Below are positions 35,453-43,139 of a stretch of DNA of 49,106 nt, piece after piece. This DNA comes from Pseudomonadota bacterium. GTDB taxonomy: Bacteria > Bdellovibrionota_C > UBA2361 > SZUA-149. The notes below the pieces were generated by a model, which saw nothing but the letters and a program-made list of their open reading frames with translations, was not told the DNA's origin and ran no database searches. The translations under genes and the position numbers were made by a program. Every line of letters begins with the position of its first letter. Position 1 is the first letter of the stretch. The DNA lies in contig JAKPSH010000117.1 of the NCBI GenBank assembly GCA_029555385.1, forward strand, positions 1 through 49,106. Direction: 5' to 3'.

Positions 35453-37258
35453 TTATTTGCTGATTAGTGTCAACTGGGCAGGGTGGTCTTGTCTGCCGAC
35501 GGCAGTTGATGTCTTTGGTTTGCCGCGGCGCTCCTGCATTCCCGTGGTTCTAGCCGCTGCGCATACTTCACCCCAACTCACAAAATACTCCTCATAAAAC
35601 CTTAACGGAAACTTGCCCATCTCAGCGACCTCCTCTCTTTTCGGCAACCGACCAAGCACACCTGCAATGCGTTTAATTTCCATCTGAAGAGCTTTCTTTG
35701 ATACCTCATACTTTTGTTTAGGAAGACGGCGAACCGGGCTATTTTTTGCTGAGAGCAATTTCTCCTCTTTCCGAAAAGGATTGAGTCCGCAACCAAGTTC
35801 TTTGTGTCGCGAAGCTGCAAGTTCATGGTACATCAAGCTATTCTCAATTCCTATATATCTTCGCTTGAGTAACTCAGCACACAGCGTCGTGGTCCCAGCT
35901 CCATTAAACGGGTCAAGCACCATCTCATTCTGTTTTGAAAATATCGAGATTAATCGAAACATCAACTGCGGCGGGAGTTGACAAGGATGATCGACCCGTC
36001 GTGAGTTGTGCTTCAAACGATGAATATCCCACCATAGGTCGGTAAGGGAGCCGTTATCACGCATCCGAGCTCTCCTTCGCATTGTAATACAATCTGACCG
36101 AAGACAAGCCCCCTCCTGCATGGGAATCAAAGGATCGTTCCAAGACACTCCTTCACAGTTGGAAAATGACGAGTCTCTTGATTCTCGTAATACACTCCGC
36201 GGAGGTCCTTTCGAAAAGCAAAGAATAGCATAATGCGCTGGCATAATTAGGCGTACAGGAAAAGACAACGCATCCCAAGCTATCCAATATTGAAATTCAA
36301 GAACATTTTTTAGAAAAATGAAATGCCGGATCGACCAAAGTGGAATATTGAGGATGGCTAACGTTCGTCCAGGTTTTAGAAGGCGCGCGAGTTCCGCAAT
36401 CCATTTATCGCACCAGTTGAAGTAATCTGCTATTTCAAGGCTATCGTTATATCCGGCATATTTCTTTCTAAGATTGTACGGTGGATCCGCAAATATGAAA
36501 TCGACAGAATTCGATGGCAGATCCTGCAGAATCTCCAAACAGTCTCCATGGATCAAGCGACTCTCTCCGCAACTATTTACTGCCATATCTAATGGCGTAA
36601 AATCTCGCCACCTGGCACATTGAACAATTTTGCGATCGAGAGAGGCACGAAAATCAAGAACAAGCATTTTGTCGTATGGCGAAACACCAAACAAGTCTTG
36701 AAGACGCTCAAAGACCAATTCTAGGTCACCGGATAATGAAACCTCTATATCACGCCAAACATCTGACAAGAGAGTTCCGTATTCGTGATAAGTATGCTTC
36801 TTTCCCCCATAATCCTTCGTGGTTCGATCGCAAAATGGGCAATAGGAATACTCGATTCGAGTTTTTGTGTGTCGCAATGAAGACTGGTAGCGAGTATGAA
36901 CCAAAATACCGAAATGATGTTCTGGCAATTGCTCCATCGACAAATGAATATTATTCAGAGGCATTTTCACCGCTACCCATAAGTGATAACGAAGCTCATC
37001 TGATACAAGAATATGGGCCGCCACCAAGTCAGGCGGCATTCCAATCGTGACTAACGTCGCGTCGGAACCAAGTTTGCTCATTACGTTCCGGAATATCTCC
37101 CGCAATGTATGCTCACTCGATCCACACGACAGCCCACTGGGCAGCACGACAACAACTACATCTGAAAAAAGCTCATTAACTTGCTCGAGCTGAGCAGAGG
37201 AAGTCAGATCATAAACATTTTTTTTTAGTTTATTGCCGCTTTCAGAAAGGTGCGACAT
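35453..37258 (-). CDS. DNA methyltransferase (beta class) with degenerate tandem N-terminal copy
   Basis: A 601-aa type II-like amino-methyltransferase. The active half has motif IV ADPPYN at 257-262 and motif I DPFNGAGTT at 449-457, the beta-class order (N6-adenine or N4-cytosine). The first about 220 residues align with the same fold: SDVVVVVLP replaces the DPPY strand, GMPPDLVAAH follows, and MLVLDFRAS replaces DPFNGAG. This half is therefore a catalytically dead duplicate, with a CPFC motif at 140-143. The C-terminal about 60 residues resemble an HNH-associated DNA-binding repeat. GGAG lies 10 bases upstream. It follows the nuclease gene by 7 bp. Confidence 0.87.
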   Translation of the reverse strand: MSHLSESGNKLKKNVYDLTSSAQLEQVNELFSDVVVVVLPSGLSCGSSEHTLREIFRNVMSKLGSDATLVTIGMPPDLVAAHILVSDELRYHLWVAVKMPLNNIHLSMEQLPEHHFGILVHTRYQSSLRHTKTRIEYSYCPFCDRTTKDYGGKKHTYHEYGTLLSDVWRDIEVSLSGDLELVFERLQDLFGVSPYDKMLVLDFRASLDRKIVQCARWRDFTPLDMAVNSCGESRLIHGDCLEILQDLPSNSVDFIFADPPYNLRKKYAGYNDSLEIADYFNWCDKWIAELARLLKPGRTLAILNIPLWSIRHFIFLKNVLEFQYWIAWDALSFPVRLIMPAHYAILCFSKGPPRSVLRESRDSSFSNCEGVSWNDPLIPMQEGACLRSDCITMRRRARMRDNGSLTDLWWDIHRLKHNSRRVDHPCQLPPQLMFRLISIFSKQNEMVLDPFNGAGTTTLCAELLKRRYIGIENSLMYHELAASRHKELGCGLNPFRKEEKLLSAKNSPVRRLPKQKYEVSKKALQMEIKRIAGVLGRLPKREEVAEMGKFPLRFYEEYFVSWGEVCAAARTTGMQERRGKPKTSTAVGRQDHPAQLTLISK

Positions 37259-37265
37259 GACATGC

Positions 37266-38309
37266 TTACTCCAGTAAAAAATAACCTTTAATGAACTGCA
37301 CAAGCACGTTCAGCTCGTCTTTTGAAAACGCAACGGTACAGTCGCTATATTCGCAAATAACAGACAAGGCAGATTCGCGTTGAAAATTACCCGCACCATC
37401 TAAGACATATGCTATTTTATAGTTCTGCTCTTTGATTTGTCGGTATCTCGCCTGCGCTTGCCCGGCTTTTCGCTCTATGACACTATTAGTTGTGACCTGA
37501 AAACTAACTTCAACGGCAACATACTGCTCTTTATGATTCAATACCAAATCGAAGGTCGTCGGACGCCCCGTGCTCTCTTTGCGATGCGATACACCTGGAA
37601 TACAACCGTTTGAGGTGATTCTTACATTAAGACAAGCTAACTCTTGTTCAAGATAATCGCGAACGAATTGCTGGGCCAGCTGGCCCAAGCTGTTCGATTG
37701 CGATCCGGCAGTAATTCGGCTTACCCAAATATAGCGCTGCTTAATAAACTTACTCAGTTCATCCGGTTGACCTAAATAATTACCGATTTCGCATTTGGTC
37801 AAAACGTTCGCCGTCGATTCATCTAAACAAGAGTTTCCAAGTAAAAGAAGAGCGATCACATCCTTATGAAGGACAGAAAGGGGCTGCTTCTCAAATAATC
37901 GTTTTCCGCTAATACCAAGCTTATTATTTGTTAGCTTACCGCTCACCGGAAGTGATTCAAATGCGTAGGATGTTCTTGTTCCGTCCCAAAAATAATCAAG
38001 CACGTGATTGGGGAACAGTTTATCAAACTCATTATTTACTCTTTGCAGCATCTCACCGCCAAAATCAGCAAGCACGACCAAGTGTTTAAGGAATAGATTT
38101 CCAGGCATCTGTGCCGAGTCGACAATACTAAATAATGACGATACTTGGTCAACCTGCACACTCAAGATGGAGATGAATTGATCTTGCGACTTAAGGAGCT
38201 CAGGAATAACACTGAGTTCGGCTTCTTTCTCTGATAATTCCGACGGCCAGAACAAGGAAGCAACCTCCTTTAATTGTTCGAAAGTTCTACGATAAGTCTG
38301 CGCCGTCAT
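37266..38309 (-). CDS. Probable type II restriction endonuclease, PD-(D/E)XK-like
   Basis: A 347-aa protein directly upstream of, and in operon with, the DNA methyltransferase. The C-terminal region has a nuclease-like core: TTFDLVL (Asp 254), a short hairpin, then VAVEVSFQ (Glu 267), and VIERKAGQA (Glu 279, Lys 281). The spacing matches D ... ExK enzymes, but the Lys of ExK is replaced by Ser, so the catalytic residue may be Gln 271 or Lys 281. The N-terminal half is helical and unrecognised. This gene and its partner look AT-richer than the flanking genes, suggesting transfer. Recognition sequence unknown. Confidence 0.72.
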   Translation of the reverse strand: MTAQTYRRTFEQLKEVASLFWPSELSEKEAELSVIPELLKSQDQFISILSVQVDQVSSLFSIVDSAQMPGNLFLKHLVVLADFGGEMLQRVNNEFDKLFPNHVLDYFWDGTRTSYAFESLPVSGKLTNNKLGISGKRLFEKQPLSVLHKDVIALLLLGNSCLDESTANVLTKCEIGNYLGQPDELSKFIKQRYIWVSRITAGSQSNSLGQLAQQFVRDYLEQELACLNVRITSNGCIPGVSHRKESTGRPTTFDLVLNHKEQYVAVEVSFQVTTNSVIERKAGQAQARYRQIKEQNYKIAYVLDGAGNFQRESALSVICEYSDCTVAFSKDELNVLVQFIKGYFLLE

Positions 38310-38962
38310 AATCGTTTCTGGCCTAGTGTAGAATCAACTATATTGTTAAAGGGCAATTTAACTCGTTCCGATGAGTAAACTATTTCAGTTTCAATCTACC
38401 TATATATATCCTCAAGTTAAACTAAAGTGAAATAGTAATCACATCAACAGTCTGCTCTTCAAGCCAAACGAATGGACGAACACTTCTAGATCTATGTTCG
38501 CAGAATTTCTGAAATTGTTGCGGACTTATCTAATTCTATCCTGTTCGCTTTCTGGCAGAACCCAAAAATCTCTCATTCTCGCTACGGTGTCCCTTTTTAT
38601 AACAGACCCTTGACTAGTCTTAAGAAATCTCCGTGATCGCTTACTGATTATTGTGATTTTTATATGCGACTAGTTTTTAAGTAAGCGAATAGGTTGTGCA
38701 CAGGCAGAGTTGCAGAGACCGCGTACAAACGGATTACTCGGCTTTCGATAAAAACGCAGCGGCTGCGCAGAGGTGACACGGACGAGCGCAGAGTAGAAAG
38801 AAAGCTGTATAATCACCCTCCGTGGTCCCCTGAGCTTCTGCGAGTCCTATGCTCTTTTTGTCGTGTTTGGCCGATTTCCTCGATTTGATGTTTCAGCCTG
38901 GGCGAAGTTGAAAAACAGTAGGCCTAACGGTCAATCAGGGCCGTGGTGGTAACAGCATAGTT
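38310..38962. other. AT-rich gene-free region between two defence gene pairs
   Basis: About 650 bp with frequent stop codons in all frames. A 64-codon frame at 38694-38888 has no ribosome-binding site or domain. It presumably contains the promoter of the restriction-modification pair near 38340 (TATAGT on the minus strand), but no -35 box is convincing. No controller-protein gene is seen. Confidence 0.45.
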
Positions 38963-39481
38963 TTACTTCTTATCTGCGCCTAGGAGCTCTTCAATAAGAA
39001 ACTTCGTCTTAGCAGGAATCAGAGCTTGCGGATAAAAATTTTCAATAATTGAAAAGACCTCCCGCGGCGAAGCAATTTTGAGAAATCGCAGCAGAAAAAC
39101 TAAGTCGTCCCTGTCACTGGTATCCCAGCGCGCGCTAATGCTTTTCATAGCCAGCATATACCGCGGTTCAGGGGCCCAGACATTCAGATTTGACAAACAA
39201 AGCACTTCTTGGCGCGCAAACCCGGGCCGGAGAAAGCTTTTCGCCGCATCGTTCAGCCAATCTTCGGGCAATCCCTCCTCCTTGCCGATCTGAGCAGCAA
39301 TTTCACGCAAAACCGAGGACGGCTCAAAAACTGCGGCAACATCCTTCGTAGCTGCCCGGGCATTGTAAACGAGACACATCACAGCACCGCCGACTAAACC
39401 GATTTCTCCCGCCTCTCCCCGGGCGGCGAGTGCGGCATTCACTTTCTCCAAGAGCCTTGTGATATCAGCAGCCGTCAGCAT
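38963..39481 (-). CDS. Nucleotidyltransferase-like protein (DUF6036 type), putative toxin
   Basis: A 172-aa protein resembling small nucleotidyltransferases paired with HTH proteins. GEIGLVGGAVMCLVYNARAATKDVAAVF (about 25-52) corresponds to the GG ... DxD block, but the second Asp is Ala (KDVAAV), so the metal site looks incomplete. YMLAMKSISARWDTSDRDDLVFLLRFL is a further conserved block with the Lys and a second acidic patch. Its ATG follows the stop of the HTH gene with no gap, implying coupled translation. Such pairs behave as toxin-antitoxin or abortive-infection modules; activity here is inferred. Confidence 0.75.
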   Translation of the reverse strand: MLTAADITRLLEKVNAALAARGEAGEIGLVGGAVMCLVYNARAATKDVAAVFEPSSVLREIAAQIGKEEGLPEDWLNDAAKSFLRPGFARQEVLCLSNLNVWAPEPRYMLAMKSISARWDTSDRDDLVFLLRFLKIASPREVFSIIENFYPQALIPAKTKFLIEELLGADKK

Positions 39482-40054
39482 CTACACCCTCGCTGTAAAA
39501 TTACTGTGCACATAAATATTGTTGTTTCGAAAAGCCAGCGGTGACTCGACTATCGCACTTGCTTTTAATGACTGCACTCCCGCAACAAACCAAGGCTGCT
39601 CGAGGAAGTACCGCCTGACCGACCATTCCGGCGCAGTCATTTGTTGCTCTAGGCATAAGTGTCGCACTAAAGATGCAAGCAGTGCTGTCAACCGCCGATC
39701 GAATCGCGCCGGCGGTGGAAGTAAGATCAGCCGCGGATCCATCGTCCGCCGAAACTCGTCAATCAGCTCCATGAAGTGAATCTTCCAGGAGTCAAACCCA
39801 TCGCGTTCGACCTTGAACGCTGTCGCCACCGTGCTGAATTCCGGCAAGATCTGCTCTGGCGCAACTAAAACATTTACATTTCGTCCTGCCGCCTGAGCTG
39901 CCGTACAAAACGAGTTTATCGTAATGTTTGCATTACTCTGTTCCATTTGCCGCAAGCAGCGGCGCGAGATCTTGGCCGTTGCGGCAAAGGCGCGCTCGGA
40001 CAGTCCAAGCTTCTTTCTTATATGCCGCAGCGGGAAGAACAGTTGGTATTTCAT
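39482..40054 (-). CDS. HTH (XRE-like) protein, putative antitoxin/regulator
   Basis: A 190-aa protein with an N-terminal XRE-type helix-turn-helix at about 8-55 (LRHIRKKLGLSERAFAATAK ... RRCLRQMEQ), followed by a helical C-terminal domain of unknown family. An in-frame TTG three codons earlier (40063) is an alternative start. No ribosome-binding site precedes either, so translation may be leaderless. It is immediately upstream of the nucleotidyltransferase, and the two form an operon. It probably autoregulates the pair from the region above 40054. Confidence 0.75.
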   Translation of the reverse strand: MKYQLFFPLRHIRKKLGLSERAFAATAKISRRCLRQMEQSNANITINSFCTAAQAAGRNVNVLVAPEQILPEFSTVATAFKVERDGFDSWKIHFMELIDEFRRTMDPRLILLPPPARFDRRLTALLASLVRHLCLEQQMTAPEWSVRRYFLEQPWFVAGVQSLKASAIVESPLAFRNNNIYVHSNFTARV

Positions 40055-40452
40055 AATATCCAAATATGGCTATTTATAAGATACCAGTTACAGCAAACCT
40101 GCTCAACGGCTCTCTCAATAAGGCCAGGTTATGATAGCCAAACTAGGACGGCGTGGAAGTGAAAGGCCAAGCATGACATCGTAATGTTTTAATATATCAC
40201 ACTAATTCCGACCAAGGGCCGCTCGGGAGCAATCTTGATAAGATTTACACCTCGGCTATAACGCATTGTTGTTATGCGATTTTATTTTTACCTGGGACTG
40301 TCCCGTATGCGCTTTCGTATTTCAATCTCCTGGTAGAGAGCGTTCCGTGCGCCTTTTTCTTCCGCTGCCGACCAGCGCGAAGGAGCAAAGTGCAGGAGCC
40401 AATTAAAGGTTATCAACTAGCATTACTCCCTTAGGCCTGCGTCTTTGACCGA
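40055..40452. other. Gene-free region upstream of HTH gene
   Basis: No coding region is supported. TGGCTAT at 40067-40073 and ATAGCCA at 40134-40140 form a short inverted pair that could be operator half-sites for the HTH protein; this is weak. Confidence 0.35.
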
Positions 40453-40581
40453 TTTTCGCTAAGCGGGAATCGTGAGCAGCGGAGTCCCCCACTTTTTGCG
40501 GCAAGCTTACTTCCGCCCCTTCATTAGCTTTCAGCAAAAAGTGGGGGATGAGCAGCGGAGCGATATCCCGTTTAGCGAAAA
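40453..40581. repeat. Nested inverted repeat with a direct-repeat internal loop
   Basis: Outer arms 40453-40472 and 40561-40581 are complementary apart from a few differences. Inner arms TCCCCCACTTTTTGC (40485-40499) and 40534-40548 are perfectly complementary. Between outer and inner arms on each side lies the same 12-mer TGAGCAGCGGAG (40473-40484 and 40549-40560) in the same orientation, so it cannot pair and forms a symmetric internal loop. The 34-base centre is unstructured. It resembles a REP/REPIN-type palindrome; no second copy is in the window. Confidence 0.8.
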
Positions 40582-40617
40582 AAGCCGGTCTACGGGGCCC
40601 TCCCCGCAGACCGGCTT
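40578..40617 (-). terminator. Strong minus-strand intrinsic terminator without an obvious gene
   Basis: Arms 40582-40597 and 40602-40617 pair over 16 bp with one mismatch around a 4-base loop. On the minus strand the stem is followed by six T (complement of 40578-40583). It would end a leftward transcript beginning in 40620-41040, where no gene is recognisable, so it may end a small RNA or an antisense transcript. Confidence 0.65.
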
Positions 40618-40843
40618 GTTGAGCGAATCTGTTTGTAAGCAATTTCACGCTGCAGAAAAAGCCAAGGGAAACCGGGTCACGAGCAGGTTATTTAACTGAG
40701 GAGCCGGAAATTTGGGTGGCCTCCCTCAGACCCTTTTCTGCAGCCAACTGGGCTGCTGTTCATTCTATGACTGAGCAAGCACTGTGCCATACCAAGACAT
40801 TCTATGGTTTTAACGCTGCTTAAGAAACTTTTGTTTTTCCAGC

Positions 40844-40872
40844 AAGTTAACCACAGTAGAGCCGGTTAACTT
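40844..40872. promoter_or_regulatory. Inverted repeat upstream of nrfH
   Basis: AAGTTAACC at 40844-40852 and its exact complement GGTTAACTT at 40864-40872 are separated by 11 bases. It could be an operator for a dimeric regulator or a short hairpin, in the 420-bp region upstream of the nitrite reductase operon. Confidence 0.5.
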
Positions 40873-40879
40873 ATCGAAC

Positions 40880-40893
40880 ATGATCAATATCAA
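40880..40893. promoter_or_regulatory. FNR-like binding site upstream of nrfH
   Basis: ATGATCAATATCAA matches the FNR/Anr consensus TTGAT-N4-ATCAA at 9 of 10 fixed positions. Its centre is about 154 bp before the nrfH ATG. FNR activates nrf operons under anoxia in enterobacteria. Regulation here is inferred from the match alone. Confidence 0.55.
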
Positions 40894-40910
40894 GGACACC
40901 AAAGATTGTC

Positions 40911-40929
40911 GGTGACAAATTATGTCACC
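40911..40929. promoter_or_regulatory. 19-bp palindromic operator candidate upstream of nrfH
   Basis: GGTGACA-AATTA-TGTCACC is a perfect inverted repeat with 7-bp arms and a 5-bp AT centre, 18 bp after the FNR-like site. The GTGAC/GTCAC arms recall CRP/FNR-superfamily (HcpR-like) sites, but the spacing differs from the standard. The cognate regulator is unknown. Confidence 0.55.
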
Positions 40930-41040
40930 TTCACTGGACAAGATTTTTGGCTAAACTTGCTTTCCCGAACAACTTAAACAGCTATTATGGGCAGCGCAGC
41001 GCGGTCATGGCTAACCGCACGGACGGTAATACCGGTTTGA

Positions 41041-41667
41041 ATGATTTTTCGAATTCAAAAATTCTTGCGTGCGTTCCTTAGCGCAGCCTTGCCGCCCCCC
41101 GCATGGCGCATCCCGGTAATACTGCTCCTTGGCGTTTTTTCCGGAATCGGTATTCTAGTTCTATATGCAGCCAATGCTTTTTCCTATGTCTCGGACAACC
41201 CCCGGGTCTGCATCAACTGCCATATCATGGTCCCCCAGTATGACTCCTGGCTGCACAGCGCGCATGCCAAAGCCGCAACGTGCAATGACTGCCATGTCCC
41301 GCAGGACAACTTTTTCCGGCAATATGCGTTTAAGGCCCGGGACGGCATGCGGCATGCAGCGATATTTACGCTGCGCCGGGAGCCGCAGGCAATTATCATG
41401 CATCAAGCTGGGCGCGATGTGGTTCAGCAAAATTGCGTGCGCTGTCACAACACGCTCCTCAGCCAGATTCCGGCGCACAGCCAAGAGCAGCTCCAGCAGA
41501 GAAGATGCTGGGAGTGCCACCGCTCGACTCCGCATGGCAGGGTGCGCAGTCTTTCCTCCGCTCCATATTCCAGAGCGCCGCTTCTTGAGGGACTTCTTCC
41601 AGAACGCCTGCGCAAGTTTTTTAAGAATAACCAGAGTCAACTAAGCATCAGTGAGAGACCGCAATGA
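41041..41667 (+). CDS. nrfH: Nitrite reductase tetraheme quinol dehydrogenase NrfH
   Basis: A 208-aa NapC/NirT-type membrane cytochrome passing electrons from menaquinol to NrfA. An N-terminal helix (about 24-44) is followed by four heme c motifs: CINCH 57-61, CNDCH 81-85, CVRCH 132-136 and CWECH 156-160. The Met in CHIMVPQYDSW after the first heme is the usual ligand region. The extra C-terminal tail of about 40 residues is longer than usual. The stop overlaps the nrfA start (ATGA). FNR-like and palindromic sites lie upstream. Confidence 0.95.
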   Translation: MIFRIQKFLRAFLSAALPPPAWRIPVILLLGVFSGIGILVLYAANAFSYVSDNPRVCINCHIMVPQYDSWLHSAHAKAATCNDCHVPQDNFFRQYAFKARDGMRHAAIFTLRREPQAIIMHQAGRDVVQQNCVRCHNTLLSQIPAHSQEQLQQRRCWECHRSTPHGRVRSLSSAPYSRAPLLEGLLPERLRKFFKNNQSQLSISERPQ

Positions 41668-43139
41668 ACTCGATTACAAAGCTCGTTGAAGAAAAACCTT
41701 GGGTCGGCTGGGTGTTGTTTTTCACCACGATGATCGTGGTGTTTGTTCTGGGGCTTTTCGCCGCCTCGATTGTCGAGCGCCGCACAGAAGCACTTTATAC
41801 TTACCGCCCGGCCACGGATATCAGCGAGTGGGAACCCGACAGCAGCAAATGGGGCAAGTATTTTCCGCGCGAATATGAAAGCTACCTTAAGACCAAGGAT
41901 ATGAACTTTCGCAGCAAGTACGCCGGGAATGTCCCGATTGACAGTCTGGCTGAAGACCCGCGCTTAGTCGTGCTCTGGGCCGGCTACGGATTTGCAAGAG
42001 ATTACAGCGCGCCTCGCGGACACCATTACGCAGTCACTGATGTGCGAAACACTCTTCGCACCGGAGCACCGATGACTCCCGCAGAAGGCCCCCAACCGGC
42101 GACATGCTGGACGTGCAAAAGCCCCGATGTCCCCCGGCTGATGAGCACAATGGGACCAGCGAAGTTTTATGCAAGCAAGTGGGCGGCCCTTGGTCCGGAA
42201 GTCACGCACGCTATCGGCTGCGCTGATTGCCACGATCCAAAAACGATGAGTTTGCGCATTTCCCGCCCGGCGCTGATCGAAGCCTTCAGCCGCAAAGGAA
42301 AGGACATCGGCAAAGCAACTCATCAGGAAATGCGCTCCCTCGTTTGCGCACAATGCCATGTTGAATACTATTTTCAGCCGCAAACCTCATATTTAGTTTT
42401 CCCTTGGGACAGTGGGACAACTGTCGACGATATAGAGCGCTATTACGATTCGCTGAACTTCTCCGATTGGACACATGCGCTTAGCAAAGCGCCGATGCTC
42501 AAGGCCCAGCACCCGGACTGGGAAGTTTTTGCGCTGGGCATCCATGCGCAGCGCGGCCTCTCCTGCGCCGACTGCCATATGCCGTATCAAAGCGAAGGCG
42601 GCGTAAAATACACCAGCCATCACATTCAAAGCCCCTTGAAGGATGTGAGCACAACTTGCCAAGTCTGCCACCGTGAAAGCAAGGAAGAACTGATGCGCAA
42701 TGTATTTGAGCGCCAGGACAAAAACTTCGCTATCCGTATCGAAGCCGAAGACGCTCTGGTTAAAGCACATTTTGCGGCGAAAAAAGCATGGGAATCCGGC
42801 GCAAGCAACGATGAGATGGCTCCCGTTCTAAAGCTGATCCGTCATGCCCAATGGCGTCTCGATTTTGCCATCGCGGGGCACGGCTCCTCCTTCCATGCGC
42901 CGCTAGAGGTGGCGCGAATTCTGAGCACCGCTGTTGCCAAGGCGCAGGAAGCCCGGATACATTTGACGAGAATTCTAGCCGCACACGGCTTCAACAGTGA
43001 AATTGAAGTTCCGGATATTTCGACAAAAGAAAAAGCTCAGCAGGTAATCGGCCTTGACATGCCTAAGTTGCATGAAGATAAAAAGAAGTTTCTCGAAACG
43101 GTAGTGCCGAAGTGGGATGCGGAGGCGGCAAGCCGTTAA
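41664..43139 (+). CDS. nrfA: Cytochrome c nitrite reductase NrfA (ammonia-forming)
   Basis: A 491-aa periplasmic pentaheme enzyme reducing nitrite to ammonium. The active-site heme is bound by CWTCK at 148-152. The four CxxCH motifs are CADCH 186-190, CAQCH 228-232, CADCH 301-305 and CQVCH 332-336. Catalytic Tyr is in HVEYYF and His in LGIHAQRG (about 294). An uncleaved or signal-anchor helix lies at about 14-36. The CxxCK heme matches the classic NrfA type. The start is coupled to nrfH and the stop overlaps the resB start. Confidence 0.97.
   Translation: MNSITKLVEEKPWVGWVLFFTTMIVVFVLGLFAASIVERRTEALYTYRPATDISEWEPDSSKWGKYFPREYESYLKTKDMNFRSKYAGNVPIDSLAEDPRLVVLWAGYGFARDYSAPRGHHYAVTDVRNTLRTGAPMTPAEGPQPATCWTCKSPDVPRLMSTMGPAKFYASKWAALGPEVTHAIGCADCHDPKTMSLRISRPALIEAFSRKGKDIGKATHQEMRSLVCAQCHVEYYFQPQTSYLVFPWDSGTTVDDIERYYDSLNFSDWTHALSKAPMLKAQHPDWEVFALGIHAQRGLSCADCHMPYQSEGGVKYTSHHIQSPLKDVSTTCQVCHRESKEELMRNVFERQDKNFAIRIEAEDALVKAHFAAKKAWESGASNDEMAPVLKLIRHAQWRLDFAIAGHGSSFHAPLEVARILSTAVAKAQEARIHLTRILAAHGFNSEIEVPDISTKEKAQQVIGLDMPKLHEDKKKFLETVVPKWDAEAASR

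Noticed and set aside
38694..38888. 64-codon plus-strand frame in the gap of the defence region
   Set aside because: No ribosome-binding site and no recognisable domain; it may only be noise.
40403..40648. 81-codon minus-strand frame over the palindromes
   Set aside because: It runs through both the nested inverted repeat and the terminator, so the coding frame is a by-product of the repeats.
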